64,000 nucleotides of DNA from an uncultured Thalassotalea sp. Lineage in GTDB: Bacteria; Pseudomonadota; Gammaproteobacteria; Enterobacterales; Alteromonadaceae. Positions 1 through 9,417 of the stretch are shown piece by piece; within the stretch, counting starts at the first letter, position 1, and every line of letters starts with the position of its first letter. The stretch is taken from NCBI GenBank assembly GCA_947492575.1, contig CANLNK010000009.1, positions 118,649 to 182,648 of the forward strand, in the 5' to 3' direction. Made by a program: the position numbers and the translations under genes. A model generated the notes under the pieces. That model ran no database searches and was not told the origin of the DNA. It worked only from the letters and a program-made list of their open reading frames with translations.

Positions 1-861
1 TTTTGCTACCCATTCGTCATTTAGCCACTGTTGGAAGCCTTGTTTGAAACTATCGTCATTGAAGTAATCGCCAATGATTGCATCTGTCACTTCAATTTGA
101 TCTACATTAACAATGATTTTAGTTAGCTTGCCTGATAAAACGTCTTTAATAATATGACCAGGATTGTCAGGGTAGAGTACTGTAACGTTAAGTACTTTAT
201 CAAATTGATCACCCAGTGCGGCTAAGGTAAAGGCAATACCACCAGCTTTAGGTTTCAATAAATACTGAAAAGGGCTTTTTTGTTGTTGATGTTTTTCGTT
301 GGTAAAACGTGTACCTTCAACAAAATTGATAATCGTCGTCGGGTTATCTTTAAACGCTTGGCATGACTTTTTAGTCGTTTCTATATCTTGGCCCCTTAGC
401 TCAGGGTGTTTAGCTAAAAACTTTTGGCTATAGCGCTTCATAAAAGGCATTTCAAGCGCCCAACAAGCCATCCCTAAAAAAGGGACTTTCTTAAGAGTAT
501 CTTTTAGGAAAAACTTAGGCTCAGGCGTATGCTCTCTCGCGATCTCTGCAAGTACTAAAATATCCAGCCAACTTTGATGGTTAGCTAGCAATAAATACCA
601 GCCGTCTTTAGATAAATTTTCTGTGCCGTGGATTTGCCACTCCACAGGATTGGCAAGTCGAATGATTAACGTGTTGTTGTAAGTCCATAGACGGTAAACA
701 CTGTGCATTGGGCGGTAAAGTAGGCGATGAAACGCTTTAACAGGAATTAGAAACTTTAAAAGGCCACCTAAAAAAACAATACTGCCACTAAACGCAAGGT
801 TTAAACTGAATAGTGTAAAAGTGAGAGGCATTAGAAAAAAGCTTGGCAACCCTGACAACAT
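1..861 (-). CDS. Acyltransferase of the PlsC/YihG family (3' end cut by window edge)
   Basis: Reading the minus strand from an ATG at 861 gives 287 codons that run off the left edge without a stop, so the C-terminus is missing. The start is supported by a GGAG ribosome site a few bases upstream. A hydrophobic N-terminal stretch (about residues 1-35) suggests inner-membrane anchoring. The acyltransferase box NHQSWLD (H-x4-D) lies near residue 93 and the acceptor-binding block VEGTRF follows about 85 residues later, which is the signature of lysophosphatidic acid acyltransferase-like enzymes. The layout resembles E. coli YihG. Inferred role: transfer of an acyl chain to a lysophospholipid. The exact substrate is not visible. 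Confidence 0.85.
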   Translation of the reverse strand, partial: MLSGLPSFFLMPLTFTLFSLNLAFSGSIVFLGGLLKFLIPVKAFHRLLYRPMHSVYRLWTYNNTLIIRLANPVEWQIHGTENLSKDGWYLLLANHQSWLDILVLAEIAREHTPEPKFFLKDTLKKVPFLGMACWALEMPFMKRYSQKFLAKHPELRGQDIETTKKSCQAFKDNPTTIINFVEGTRFTNEKHQQQKSPFQYLLKPKAGGIAFTLAALGDQFDKVLNVTVLYPDNPGHIIKDVLSGKLTKIIVNVDQIEVTDAIIGDYFNDDSFKQGFQQWLNDEWVAK

Positions 862-1040
862 TAATATTCGCTCCTGCTAAAACGGCGATTCTTTCTGTAA
901 TAAAAACATCATTTTAACGACATTTTCCAAAAGGTGTACTGATATGTTTGTCACATCTGTTCGCTGAAATTTAACTACTTTTATAAAAAGTCCATTTATA
1001 ACAACAGTGTAATGGTTAACGTATGGTTTTTGTAGGCATA

Positions 1041-1065
1041 AAAAAACCTGCCGAAGCAGGTTTTT
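1041..1065 (-). terminator. Intrinsic terminator of fadE
   Basis: On the minus strand a CCTGC/GCAGG stem with A/T flanks closes a TTCG tetraloop and is followed by a T run. It lies about 35 bases after the fadE stop codon. Confidence 0.85.
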
Positions 1066-1098
1066 ATCAATTGTTATTTAGCCTATTGACTGAGAAAA

Positions 1099-3561
1099 TT
1101 ATGCAGCGTGTTCTTGGCGTTGTGCAATTTCATCAAGTAGTAGTTTACCCGCAGGTAAGTCACTTGGGTCGAAATCGTCTACGTCAATCGTCGCTTTACG
1201 GCCAATTTCAGCACGCTTCAATAGCTCAGCTTCTTCTGCCGTAATCGCATTTGCTGCTAAACCTTGCTCTGCCACTTCATTTAAACGGAAGAACGGAAGC
1301 TTCTTGCCAACTGCACGACACACTTTGTCGTACACTGGTTCAGCTGCAAGAATGTCATCTAATGTTTGCTCAAGCATACCTAGTACATTCTCTGGCTCAC
1401 GCGTTAAGTATTGGCCTTGACCGATACGGTTACGAGTATCGCTTGGCGTTTGCAAGATGCGAGATACTTTATGATCTAACTTATCAGATGGTTTAGTTAA
1501 CCAGCTACCATATGGCAGAATAATCGCGCGTAGAGCAATTGAAACTGCTTTGTTAGGGAAGTTGGAAATTAACTCATCAATAGCTACTTGTGTTTTGTAT
1601 AGGCTGTCTTCAACTGCCCACTGAACTAGTGGTAAATCAGCTGACTGACGACCTTCATCGTTGTAGCGCTTTAATGTCGCTGAAGCTAGGTATAGATGGC
1701 TTAAAATGTCACCCAAACGTGCTGAAATGCGTTCGCGACGTTTTAAGTCACCACCAAGTGTTAACATTGCAATGTCAGATAACATCGCTAAGTTAGAGCT
1801 AAAGCGAGTCATTAACTGGTAGTAACGTCCAGTAGCATCATTATGCGGTTTAGCAACAAAGCGTGAACCTGATAATGACATCCATAAGCTACGGAAGATG
1901 TTGCTAGTAGCAAAACCGATGTGGCCGAATAATGCGTGATCGAAATCGTCTAACGCTTTGTTGAAATCACTGTTACCAGCTGCTTCTAATTCAGCTAATA
2001 CGTAAGGATGACAACGAATAGCACCTTGACCGTAAATGATCATGTTACGGGTAAGAATGTTTGCACCTTCTACCGTAATAGCGACTGGCGCACCTTGGTA
2101 ACCACGCGCTAAGTAGTTAGCTGGACCCATACATACACCTTTACCACCATGGACATCCATAGCGTCAGTGATTGAATCGCGCATTTTCTCAGTTAAGTGA
2201 TATTTAGCAATAGCAGAAATTACTGATGGCTTTTCACCTAAATCGATAGCACCAGTAGACATTGTTGTTACAGCGTCCATTAGGTAAGCGTTGCCACCGA
2301 TACGCGCCATAGCTTCTTCGATACCTTCCATTTTACCAATAGGTAATTTGAATTGGCGACGAATGCGAGCATATGCACCTGTTGCAAGTGCAACTGATTT
2401 AACACCACCAGCACTGTTTGAAGGTAGGGTGATTGCACGGCCCACAGATAGACACTCAACTAGCATTCTCCAACCTTGGCCAGCCATTTTCGGGCCACCG
2501 ATAATGAAATCTAGTGGTACAAAAACCTCTTCACCTTGTGTTGGGCCATTTTGGAATGGCACGTTTAATGGGAAGTGACGACGACCTGTTACTACACCAT
2601 CTAAATCCGTTGGGATTAGGGCACAAGTAATGCCTAAGTCTTCCTCTTCACCTAACAATCCGTCAGGATCGTACATTTTGAATGCAAGGCCAAGTACTGT
2701 TGCTACTGGTGCTAACGTAATGTAACGCTTGTCCCAAGTAAGCTTCATACCTAGTACTTCTTTACCATTGAACTCGCCTTTACACACAATACCAAAATCT
2801 GGAATTGCACCAGCGTCTGAACCGGCTTCTGGGCTTGTTAATGCGAAACAAGGGATCTCATCACCTTTTACCAATCGTGGTAAGTAGTAGTCTTGCTGCT
2901 CTTTAGTACCGTAATGCTGAAGTAGCTCGCCTGGGCCTAGAGAGTTAGGTACACCAACAGTACTTGCTAAAACTGAGCTAGCGCCTGTTAGTTTCTGTAA
3001 TACTCGAGACTGTGCGTAAGCACTAAATTCTAAACCACCGTATTCTTTTTTGATGATCATGGCGAAGAATTTGTTATCTTTAAGGTATTGCCATACTTCT
3101 GGAGATAAATCGGCACGTTCGTGTGTGGTATCCCAATCGTCTACCATTTTACACACTTCTTCTACTGGACCATCTAAGAATGCTTGCTCTTCAGCAGATA
3201 AGCGAGGCTTAGGGAAGCTGTGAAGTTTGTTCCAGTCTGGGTTGCCGCGGAAAAGATCAGCTTCGAACCAAGTAGTACCTGCATCAATAGCTTCTTTTTC
3301 AGTACGGGACATTTCCGGCATAATGCCTTTAAAAAGTTTTAATAAAGGCTTACTGATGTATTCCTTTCTAAAACTTGTGATGTTTAACGGAAGAGCGATA
3401 GCGGCAAAGATTAACCAGCCGATAAGCGAAACAACGTCAAATACAGTACCTATCACCATAAGTATTCCGAATACCATAGTGTAGGTCGTTAAAGCGGCTC
3501 TTGTATAAGCCATAAACCAGCTAAGAATAAATGCGCTGGCAAACCAAATTAAAGTTTCCAC
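1099..3561 (-). CDS. fadE: Acyl-CoA dehydrogenase FadE
   Basis: This 820-residue protein matches the size of E. coli FadE (814 aa), the first enzyme of fatty-acid beta-oxidation, which turns acyl-CoA into trans-2-enoyl-CoA with FAD. Two strongly hydrophobic segments fill residues 1-60, as in FadE and unlike short acyl-CoA dehydrogenases. The central dehydrogenase core shows the FAD/substrate block [18 protein letters not shown] and the VEGANILTR segment that carries the likely catalytic glutamate. A long C-terminal domain (about residues 500-820, DUF1974 type) completes the family architecture. It is a single gene with its own terminator. A FadR-like palindrome lies just upstream of the start. 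It is divergent from yafJ, as fadE and yafJ are also close neighbours in E. coli. Confidence 0.96.
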   Translation of the reverse strand: METLIWFASAFILSWFMAYTRAALTTYTMVFGILMVIGTVFDVVSLIGWLIFAAIALPLNITSFRKEYISKPLLKLFKGIMPEMSRTEKEAIDAGTTWFEADLFRGNPDWNKLHSFPKPRLSAEEQAFLDGPVEEVCKMVDDWDTTHERADLSPEVWQYLKDNKFFAMIIKKEYGGLEFSAYAQSRVLQKLTGASSVLASTVGVPNSLGPGELLQHYGTKEQQDYYLPRLVKGDEIPCFALTSPEAGSDAGAIPDFGIVCKGEFNGKEVLGMKLTWDKRYITLAPVATVLGLAFKMYDPDGLLGEEEDLGITCALIPTDLDGVVTGRRHFPLNVPFQNGPTQGEEVFVPLDFIIGGPKMAGQGWRMLVECLSVGRAITLPSNSAGGVKSVALATGAYARIRRQFKLPIGKMEGIEEAMARIGGNAYLMDAVTTMSTGAIDLGEKPSVISAIAKYHLTEKMRDSITDAMDVHGGKGVCMGPANYLARGYQGAPVAITVEGANILTRNMIIYGQGAIRCHPYVLAELEAAGNSDFNKALDDFDHALFGHIGFATSNIFRSLWMSLSGSRFVAKPHNDATGRYYQLMTRFSSNLAMLSDIAMLTLGGDLKRRERISARLGDILSHLYLASATLKRYNDEGRQSADLPLVQWAVEDSLYKTQVAIDELISNFPNKAVSIALRAIILPYGSWLTKPSDKLDHKVSRILQTPSDTRNRIGQGQYLTREPENVLGMLEQTLDDILAAEPVYDKVCRAVGKKLPFFRLNEVAEQGLAANAITAEEAELLKRAEIGRKATIDVDDFDPSDLPAGKLLLDEIAQRQEHAA

Positions 3562-3579
3562 TTTTCTTTCCTTACTTGT

Positions 3580-3596
3580 AAGAGGTCAGACCACGC
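3580..3596. promoter_or_regulatory. FadR-like operator upstream of fadE
   Basis: The 17 bases contain the core GGTCAGACC flanked by AA on the left and A on the right. This fits the known FadR consensus AACTGGTCNGACCAGTT in the core and part of the arms. It lies 19-35 bases before the fadE ATG, a position suited to repression. The assignment is inferred from the motif only. Confidence 0.6.
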
Positions 3597-3732
3597 TAGA
3601 TTAGATCGTTATCCTGACAATTTCAAACAATATTTTTACTAAAGAACGCAACAAATGGGGTTGCCGATCACTGTAAATACGGTATCTTACCCTCTTAATT
3701 ATAGCCTGAAGAAGAGGAGTAATGGGCGGACT

Positions 3733-4527
3733 ATGTGTGAGTTATTAGCGATGAGTGCAAATGTGCCAACCGATATTTGCTTCAGTTTCACTGGGCTAAT
3801 GCAGCGTGGAGGAAATACAGGTCCTCACAAAGATGGTTGGGGAATTACCTTTTATGAAGGTAAAGGTTGTCGCAGTTTTAAAGATCCAGAGCCAAGTGCC
3901 CATTCGCGTATTGCAGAGCTCGTTACTGACTATCCAATTAAAAGCGAATCTGTAATTTGTCATATCCGGCAGGCTAATTCTGGTGCTGTTTGTTTAGAGA
4001 ATACGCACCCGTTTATACGGCAAATGTGGGGACGTAATTGGACCTATGCCCATAACGGTCAGCTAAAAGGCTTTGCTGAAGAACTCCCTGTGAAAGCGCA
4101 CGTACCTGTAGGAACAACAGACAGTGAGCATGCTTTTTGTTGGATACTCGATCAGCTTCACTATAAATTTGGCGCAGAGCGCCCTGAGACTGAAACCTTG
4201 TACCGCTTCATTGCCATGTGCGCAAGGAAGATCAATTCGCTAGGTGTTTTTAACTTAATTTTGACCGATGGTGAATATTTGTTTGCGTTTTGCTCTAACA
4301 ATTTACATTGGATCACACGTAAGGCGCCATTCGGTGAAGCAAAGTTAATCGACGCAGAAGTCGTGGTCGACTTTAAACAAGAAACTACGATTGATGATGT
4401 AGTAACCGTTATCGCGACTCAGCCGTTAACCAATAATGAGCAGTGGCACAAAATGATGCCTGAACAATGGCATTTGTTTTACAAAGGAAAATCTGTATTG
4501 AAAGGCGATGTAGAACAGGGTGCCTAG
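3733..4527 (+). CDS. yafJ: Class II glutamine amidotransferase YafJ
   Basis: The open frame extends upstream to 3655, but class II amidotransferases need a cysteine directly after the initiator methionine. The MCELLAMS start at 3733 provides this nucleophile, giving 264 aa (E. coli YafJ 255 aa). The glutaminase fold is shown by DGWGI, HIRQANSG, THPF and the HNGQL loop in the first half. The family probably uses glutamine as ammonia donor, but no partner synthase domain is fused and the acceptor is not known. It is divergent from fadE. The bases GGGCGGA sit directly before the chosen start. Confidence 0.88.
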   Translation: MCELLAMSANVPTDICFSFTGLMQRGGNTGPHKDGWGITFYEGKGCRSFKDPEPSAHSRIAELVTDYPIKSESVICHIRQANSGAVCLENTHPFIRQMWGRNWTYAHNGQLKGFAEELPVKAHVPVGTTDSEHAFCWILDQLHYKFGAERPETETLYRFIAMCARKINSLGVFNLILTDGEYLFAFCSNNLHWITRKAPFGEAKLIDAEVVVDFKQETTIDDVVTVIATQPLTNNEQWHKMMPEQWHLFYKGKSVLKGDVEQGA

Positions 4528-4625
4528 GGGGATTAGACAGTTTAGGTATTTTTAGAGTAGAAAGCTGTAATCTTTCTGCTTATTTGGGTGTGTTTTCAGC
4601 TTTTTGTCATGTCGCTATAAGCTTG

Positions 4626-4672
4626 AGGCTTAACGGTTTGTTAAGGGGTTTCAATCGGTTAAGCCTAGGCTT
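4626..4672. repeat. Inverted repeat and palindrome between convergent genes
   Basis: A 9-base inverted repeat (AGGCTTAAC at 4626-4634, GTTAAGCCT at 4658-4666) spans a 23-base loop, and its right arm overlaps a 12-base palindrome AAGCCTAGGCTT (4661-4672). There is no T tract, so it is not a standard terminator. It is the only structure seen in the 218-base gap between yafJ and the DUF3108 gene. Confidence 0.5.
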
Positions 4673-4745
4673 CGTCTACTTGGTCTATTCTCTGTCCATT
4701 CGCTACTAGAGTACAGCCAGATGTTGCTTGCAGAAAAGTATGGTA

Positions 4746-5531
4746 TTACTCAGTAATGGAAGTTAGTTGCGCTTCGAATTGCTCTACGCCACCTTTTACT
4801 TGGTATAGCTTTACGAGTAAATAATTTAATTCAGGTGCAAACCACGCATAAGTCACGCGTTTCTTATCGACTACCTCACGCTTTAAGCGCACAGCTTTTA
4901 CTAAGCCAAATGGCAACATAACATCTTCTTCACCATCGTATTGATAAACATAGTTTTTGATGGAACCTGATGTGCTTACCACAGGATACACGAAGTGAGA
5001 CTGTTTCGGGTTTTCAATCAAATTTAGACGATTTTGAAAGTGATAACTTAACTTATCTTGGATGTTCTCTGGAAAGTTAATGTCTCTAACTTTCTTCTTT
5101 CTGACATTGGTCGCTTTGTTCTCGTCAACGTTATAAAGCCAGTCATAGTGTTTATCCTTTCCTGTGCCTTCACGAGTAAAGGTGTAGCGAGTCGGAATAA
5201 CTTTATTGCCATCTAGTTTTACCACTGATGTTTCGTGGCGCTCATCTGAAAAAATAAGCCACTCTATTTCTGTTTTATAGCTGTACTCAGCGAAACCGTT
5301 GTCGAGGTATTTCAATTGGCGAATGCCTGTACCGACAGGTTTAGATTTGTGTAATACGCTATATTTGGCCGTAAATGGCGCAATAGTAGGGGATGTTGAG
5401 CTAATCGGTGTTGTTTCTTGCTGTTGTACTGGCTCAACTAAATCTTTTTGTGCCGCTTGCTGTTGCACCTGAGCAAGTACGCTTGGTGCAGCCACCATGA
5501 TTGAAAGAAACAAAGTTTTTAACATCAACAT
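4746..5531 (-). CDS. DUF3108-family exported protein
   Basis: This 261-residue protein begins with a Sec signal peptide (hydrophobic residues 5-18, cleavage near VLAQ) followed by a glutamine-rich linker. From about residue 50 it has the beta-rich pattern of DUF3108 proteins: a YSVLHKSKPVGTG strand region, the YDWLYNV segment and a C-terminal TYAWFAPELNYLLVKL block. Members are periplasmic or envelope proteins of unknown function and are often found after purN in Alteromonadales, as here. An alternative start at the second methionine (5525) cannot be excluded. Confidence 0.8.
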   Translation of the reverse strand: MLMLKTLFLSIMVAAPSVLAQVQQQAAQKDLVEPVQQQETTPISSTSPTIAPFTAKYSVLHKSKPVGTGIRQLKYLDNGFAEYSYKTEIEWLIFSDERHETSVVKLDGNKVIPTRYTFTREGTGKDKHYDWLYNVDENKATNVRKKKVRDINFPENIQDKLSYHFQNRLNLIENPKQSHFVYPVVSTSGSIKNYVYQYDGEEDVMLPFGLVKAVRLKREVVDKKRVTYAWFAPELNYLLVKLYQVKGGVEQFEAQLTSITE

Positions 5532-5668
5532 CTACCTTTAATTTTATTGTTATTCTGCTGAACTACATTACTGCATAGTGCTTTAATCGCCATGCTTTTG
5601 TAATAAGAGACCTAAAACAACTTGCGTAGCGTAGCAAAGTGCAATACACACCAGTCGATACCAGCGAG

Positions 5669-6313
5669 TTATTCTTCGCTTGCGTATCCAGACTGAGGTA
5701 AAACATGCTCATCGAGAATCGCTTGCTCATTTCGCATTGATAAACGACCTTGGCACAACCATTTTACCACTAGTGGGTAAATACGGTGCTCTTGCTGGTG
5801 TACTCGGCTCGCTAGGTCTTCAGCAGTATCTTGTTCAAATACTGGCACTTTTGCTTGCAGAATAACAGGACCGCCATCTAATTCTTCGGTAACAAAATGT
5901 ACACTAACACCGTGTTCATTGTCACCTGCATCTATTGCACGCTGGTGAGTATTTAAACCCTGATACTTAGGCAACAAAGATGGGTGAATGTTCAATAAAC
6001 GACCCAAATAATGTTGAACAAAGGCTGGCGTTAGGATTCGCATAAAGCCTGCAAGCACAACAACGTCAGGTTTATATTGGTCGATAGTGTCGATTAAAGA
6101 TAAATCGTAAGCTTCGCGGCTGTCGAAGTCTTTATGGGAGAGTGTTGATACAGGAATATCTGCATTTTGGGCACGGGTTAGGCCGTAAGCGTCGGCCTTA
6201 TTTGAAATAACCCCGACGACTTCGCCAGGGTATTCAGATGATTTGCAGGCGTCGATTATCGCCTGCAAATTTGTGCCACCGCCGGATATAAGAACAACAA
6301 TTCGGCTAGACAT
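5669..6313 (-). CDS. purN: Phosphoribosylglycinamide formyltransferase PurN
   Basis: PurN transfers a formyl group from 10-formyl-THF to GAR in purine synthesis. The 214-aa protein shows the N-terminal phosphate-binding loop ISGGGTNLQAIID, the catalytic NIHPSLLPKYQGLNTH region with the conserved Asn and His, and the HGVSVHFVTEELDGGP segment with the catalytic Asp. A GTG three codons upstream (6322) is possible, but the AAGG ribosome site sits about 8 bases before the ATG at 6313, so the shorter start is chosen. It follows purM closely and the two form a purMN operon. Confidence 0.95.
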   Translation of the reverse strand: MSSRIVVLISGGGTNLQAIIDACKSSEYPGEVVGVISNKADAYGLTRAQNADIPVSTLSHKDFDSREAYDLSLIDTIDQYKPDVVVLAGFMRILTPAFVQHYLGRLLNIHPSLLPKYQGLNTHQRAIDAGDNEHGVSVHFVTEELDGGPVILQAKVPVFEQDTAEDLASRVHQQEHRIYPLVVKWLCQGRLSMRNEQAILDEHVLPQSGYASEE

Positions 6314-6323
6314 AATAGGCACC

Positions 6324-7364
6324 TTACTTAATGATTACAGCTTCTTCGTCATCGGCTTTGTCTTTGATTTCACCGATATGCCAAGCATTTTCACCATGCG
6401 CTTTTAAAATTTCTAAGCTCTGCTCAACAGCGTCAGCAGGAACCGCGATAATCATACCAACACCACAGTTGAAAGTGCGGTACATTTCGTGGGTAGTAAT
6501 GTTACCCTTTTCTTGTAACCAGTTGAAAATGACCGGCCATTCCCAAGACGATTCATTGATTACTGCTTGTGCGCTCTCTGGCAATACACGTGGGATGTTT
6601 TCCCAGAAACCGCCACCAGTGATATGCGATAATGCGTGTACATCAACGTTCTTAAGTAGTTCAAGTACAGATTTAACGTAGATTTTTGTCGGCTCAAGTA
6701 GGTGGTCGCCTAACGCTTTACCGTTAATGTCTTCGTTAGTGTCAGCGTTGCTAACTTCTAGTACTTTACGAATAAGTGAGTAACCATTTGAATGCGGGCC
6801 TGAAGAGCCAAGTGCGATAAGTTGGTCACCAGCTGCAACTTTTTGACCGTCTAACACTTTTGATTTTTCAGCAACACCTACACAGAAACCCGCGATGTCG
6901 TAATCGCCTTTGTGGTACATACCTGGCATTTCTGCTGTTTCACCACCGACTAGCGCACAACCAGATTGAACACAACCTTCAGCAATACCAGCAACAACAC
7001 TTGATGCAACTGCGACGTCTAATTTAGCTGTCGCGTAGTAGTCTAAGAAAAATAGCGGTTCAGCACCTTGAACAATCAGGTCGTTTACACACATGGCAAC
7101 CAAATCGATACCTACTGTATCGTGTTTTGCTAAATCAATAGCCAAGCGTAGTTTTGTGCCTACTCCGTCAGTACCTGCAACTAGTACCGGCTCTTTGTAG
7201 CCAGTAGGTAATTGGCAAACTGAACCAAAACCACCTAATCCACCCATAACTTCTGGGCGAGTAGTACGTTTAACCGCTCCCTTAATGTTTTCGACTAATT
7301 CATTACCAGCATCGATATCTACACCAGCATCTTTATAGCTTAGGGATTGCTTTTGTTCGCTCAC
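6324..7364 (-). CDS. purM: Phosphoribosylformylglycinamidine cyclo-ligase PurM
   Basis: PurM closes FGAM to AIR using ATP. The 346-aa length is standard. The N-terminal [17 protein letters not shown] motif, the [11 protein letters not shown] loop, the [19 protein letters not shown] segment and the [15 protein letters not shown] block are all characteristic. The gene precedes purN with about 10 bases between stop and start, as in enterobacteria. Divergent from the DUF2066 gene. No convincing PurR box was found in the upstream region. Confidence 0.97.
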   Translation of the reverse strand: MSEQKQSLSYKDAGVDIDAGNELVENIKGAVKRTTRPEVMGGLGGFGSVCQLPTGYKEPVLVAGTDGVGTKLRLAIDLAKHDTVGIDLVAMCVNDLIVQGAEPLFFLDYYATAKLDVAVASSVVAGIAEGCVQSGCALVGGETAEMPGMYHKGDYDIAGFCVGVAEKSKVLDGQKVAAGDQLIALGSSGPHSNGYSLIRKVLEVSNADTNEDINGKALGDHLLEPTKIYVKSVLELLKNVDVHALSHITGGGFWENIPRVLPESAQAVINESSWEWPVIFNWLQEKGNITTHEMYRTFNCGVGMIIAVPADAVEQSLEILKAHGENAWHIGEIKDKADDEEAVIIK

Positions 7365-7500
7365 GTGAAAAACCTCAAAAAGTGTTCAAAGGATTTTTGA
7401 AAGCGCATATTCTATCAGTGCTAGCAAGCAGATAAAATCTTTATCACAAATTATTTTTAATAGTGAAATATTTCAGTGTAATTGTGTTAAGATCTTCACT

Positions 7501-8607
7501 ATGAAATTGATTAGATTACACAAAATGTACAAACTTTCGCTCTTTTTATTTTTGCTTTTATGCAGCGTTCAAGTTAAAGCGATTGAAATTACTGATCTGT
7601 ACCAAGCTGAAGTCCCCGTAACCTCTCAATTAACGGCTGAACGAAACAAAGCCACCCGTGAAGCGATGACCGCTGTAATTTTAAAAGTAGGCGGTCAAGA
7701 AAGCGTCCTATCTAACCCGCTAGTACGAAAAGAGTTGGCTAAGTATAAACAGTACCTAACCAAATACCGATACGAACGCGAACAAGAGAACTTAAATTTA
7801 GTTGCTTTTTTCGACGAAAATAAGATTAATCAATTATTTCAAAACGCCAACTTGCCAATATGGGGTAGTCTACGTCCTCAAATATTAGTCTGGCTAGTTG
7901 CTGAGGATGGCTTGTCTCGTGAAGTTATCTCTGAAGCGGCAAATGCATCTGTTGCAGAGACAATTCAATCTTTCTCTCGTCAGCGAGGCTTACCTTTATT
8001 AATGCCACTAATGGATTTAGAAGACGCGGTGTCGGTTAATATCACCGATTTATGGGGTAGGTTTGCCGCGGAAACAGAAGTGATGTCAGCACGATACTTA
8101 GTGGACGCATCGTTAATTGTTCGTTTATCAAATAATAGTTTAGTCAATCAGACGACTGAAGCATGTGAAGGTGTGCTTTGCCAAGAACAAAACCTCTATG
8201 CCATGGACTGGAGTTTGATTGCAGAGCAACAGCGTTTTGGTGAGTTGATGCACGGCAACTCGCCGAAGGACATGTTAAATTCAGTACTTGCCGAGGTGGC
8301 TGAGGTCATTTATCAAGACTATGCACTCTCAACAGACCTGTCTAACGATGTAACAATAGAAGTCGCTAACGTAGACTCGCTAAGCACATACGTAGATATT
8401 CAGCGATTCTTAACAGAGTTGTCAGCTGTAGAGTCGGTAACCCTTGTCTCAGCAGAGCAAGAGGCTAGGCGCTTTAGATTGAAATTACTTGGCTCTAAGA
8501 AAGCGCTTATGGCGTCGCTAAAGTTAAATGACAACCTAAAGCAATACATTGACCCATTCGCGAGCAAGGAATCGCAAGCGTATCCAATTTTCTATTGGAG
8601 ACGTTAA
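7501..8607 (+). CDS. DUF2066 domain-containing protein
   Basis: This 368-aa protein has a signal peptide (hydrophobic residues 11-26, likely cleavage after VKA). The following region ITDLYQAEVPV and the RNKATREAMTAVILKVGGQ block are typical of DUF2066 proteins, which sit between purM and hda in many gammaproteobacteria, the same place as here. A second possible start is the ATG at 7525, directly before the hydrophobic stretch. Its stop codon overlaps the hda start (TAATG), suggesting translational coupling. The function of the family is unknown; an envelope role is only inferred from the signal peptide. Confidence 0.85.
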   Translation: MKLIRLHKMYKLSLFLFLLLCSVQVKAIEITDLYQAEVPVTSQLTAERNKATREAMTAVILKVGGQESVLSNPLVRKELAKYKQYLTKYRYEREQENLNLVAFFDENKINQLFQNANLPIWGSLRPQILVWLVAEDGLSREVISEAANASVAETIQSFSRQRGLPLLMPLMDLEDAVSVNITDLWGRFAAETEVMSARYLVDASLIVRLSNNSLVNQTTEACEGVLCQEQNLYAMDWSLIAEQQRFGELMHGNSPKDMLNSVLAEVAEVIYQDYALSTDLSNDVTIEVANVDSLSTYVDIQRFLTELSAVESVTLVSAEQEARRFRLKLLGSKKALMASLKLNDNLKQYIDPFASKESQAYPIFYWRR

Positions 8608-9320
8608 TGAAGCGTGATAATCAATTAGCATTGTCTGTTCAATTGCCAGATGATGAAACATTTGACAGTTTTATTGGTGAAACGAATATCGCAGTAGCCA
8701 GTATACTATCAGACTTCGTTAGAAGTGATTCAGCAGGCCAAAACACGAATAGTTTTTATCTATTCGGTGCCAAAGGAGTAGGTAAATCTCACTTACTTCA
8801 TGCTGCTTGTGCGTTAGCTGAAACTGTAGGGAAAAGCTCTCTTTGCTTATCGATGGCAGAAGTTAAGTACCTGTCTGTTGAGCTACTAGAGAGCCTTGAA
8901 AGTATTGACCTTATCTGCATTGACGATATTAATTTGATTGCCGATGACGATGCTTGGCAACAAGCCATTTTCGATCTGTTCAATCGACTCAAAGAGCAGG
9001 GTAAGCAAATTATTATTACCGGCTTTGATGCGGTAAAAGATATCAAACTTACGTTGCCTGATTTACAGTCCAGATTGAGTTGGGGCCTGATAGAGCAACT
9101 CAAACAGCTCAGCGATGATGAGAAGTTAAGTGCAGTACAATACCGCGCAGTTCAACGTGGCTTAACCATTCATTTAGATGTCATTAAGTACTTATTCAAT
9201 CATTTCAGCAGGGATATGGCGGTATTGATTGCTTATCTTGATACGTTAGATAGGGTGTCAATTAGGGAGCAGCGAAAAATTACTATTCCCTTTATCAAAC
9301 AGGTATTAGCAAAAACGTAG
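8607..9320 (+). CDS. hda: DnaA regulatory inactivator Hda
   Basis: Hda works with the beta clamp to stimulate ATP hydrolysis by DnaA and so limits re-initiation. The 237-aa protein starts with a clamp-binding-type segment QLALSVQLPDDETF, followed by a Walker A loop GAKGVGKSHLLHA (about residues 54-66) and a Walker B IDDINLI. The C-terminal part carries the RAVQRGL and SRDMAVLIAYLDTLD helices of the DnaA-like AAA+ lid. The ATG at 8607 overlaps the preceding stop and has GGAGA upstream; a TTG four codons earlier is less likely. E. coli Hda is 233 aa. Confidence 0.94.
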   Translation: MKRDNQLALSVQLPDDETFDSFIGETNIAVASILSDFVRSDSAGQNTNSFYLFGAKGVGKSHLLHAACALAETVGKSSLCLSMAEVKYLSVELLESLESIDLICIDDINLIADDDAWQQAIFDLFNRLKEQGKQIIITGFDAVKDIKLTLPDLQSRLSWGLIEQLKQLSDDEKLSAVQYRAVQRGLTIHLDVIKYLFNHFSRDMAVLIAYLDTLDRVSIREQRKITIPFIKQVLAKT

Positions 9321-9417
9321 CTAAACCCACAGTCCTGTTGTTGGCCGTAGCTCAAATCACTCTCAAAATTGAATTCTAACCTGAGTCCAAAACTTAGCCA
9401 AAGTTAACTCAAAGCCC

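Noticed and set aside
3655..3732. N-terminal extension of yafJ by 26 codons
   Set aside because: Class II amidotransferases need Cys immediately after Met; MCELL at 3733 meets this and the extension would block it.
4467..4709. 80-codon open frame after yafJ
   Set aside because: Overlaps the yafJ end in another frame, has no ribosome site and no recognisable protein features.
7365..7500. PurR box upstream of purM
   Set aside because: A GCGCTTTC segment is present but the rest of the palindrome does not match the consensus.
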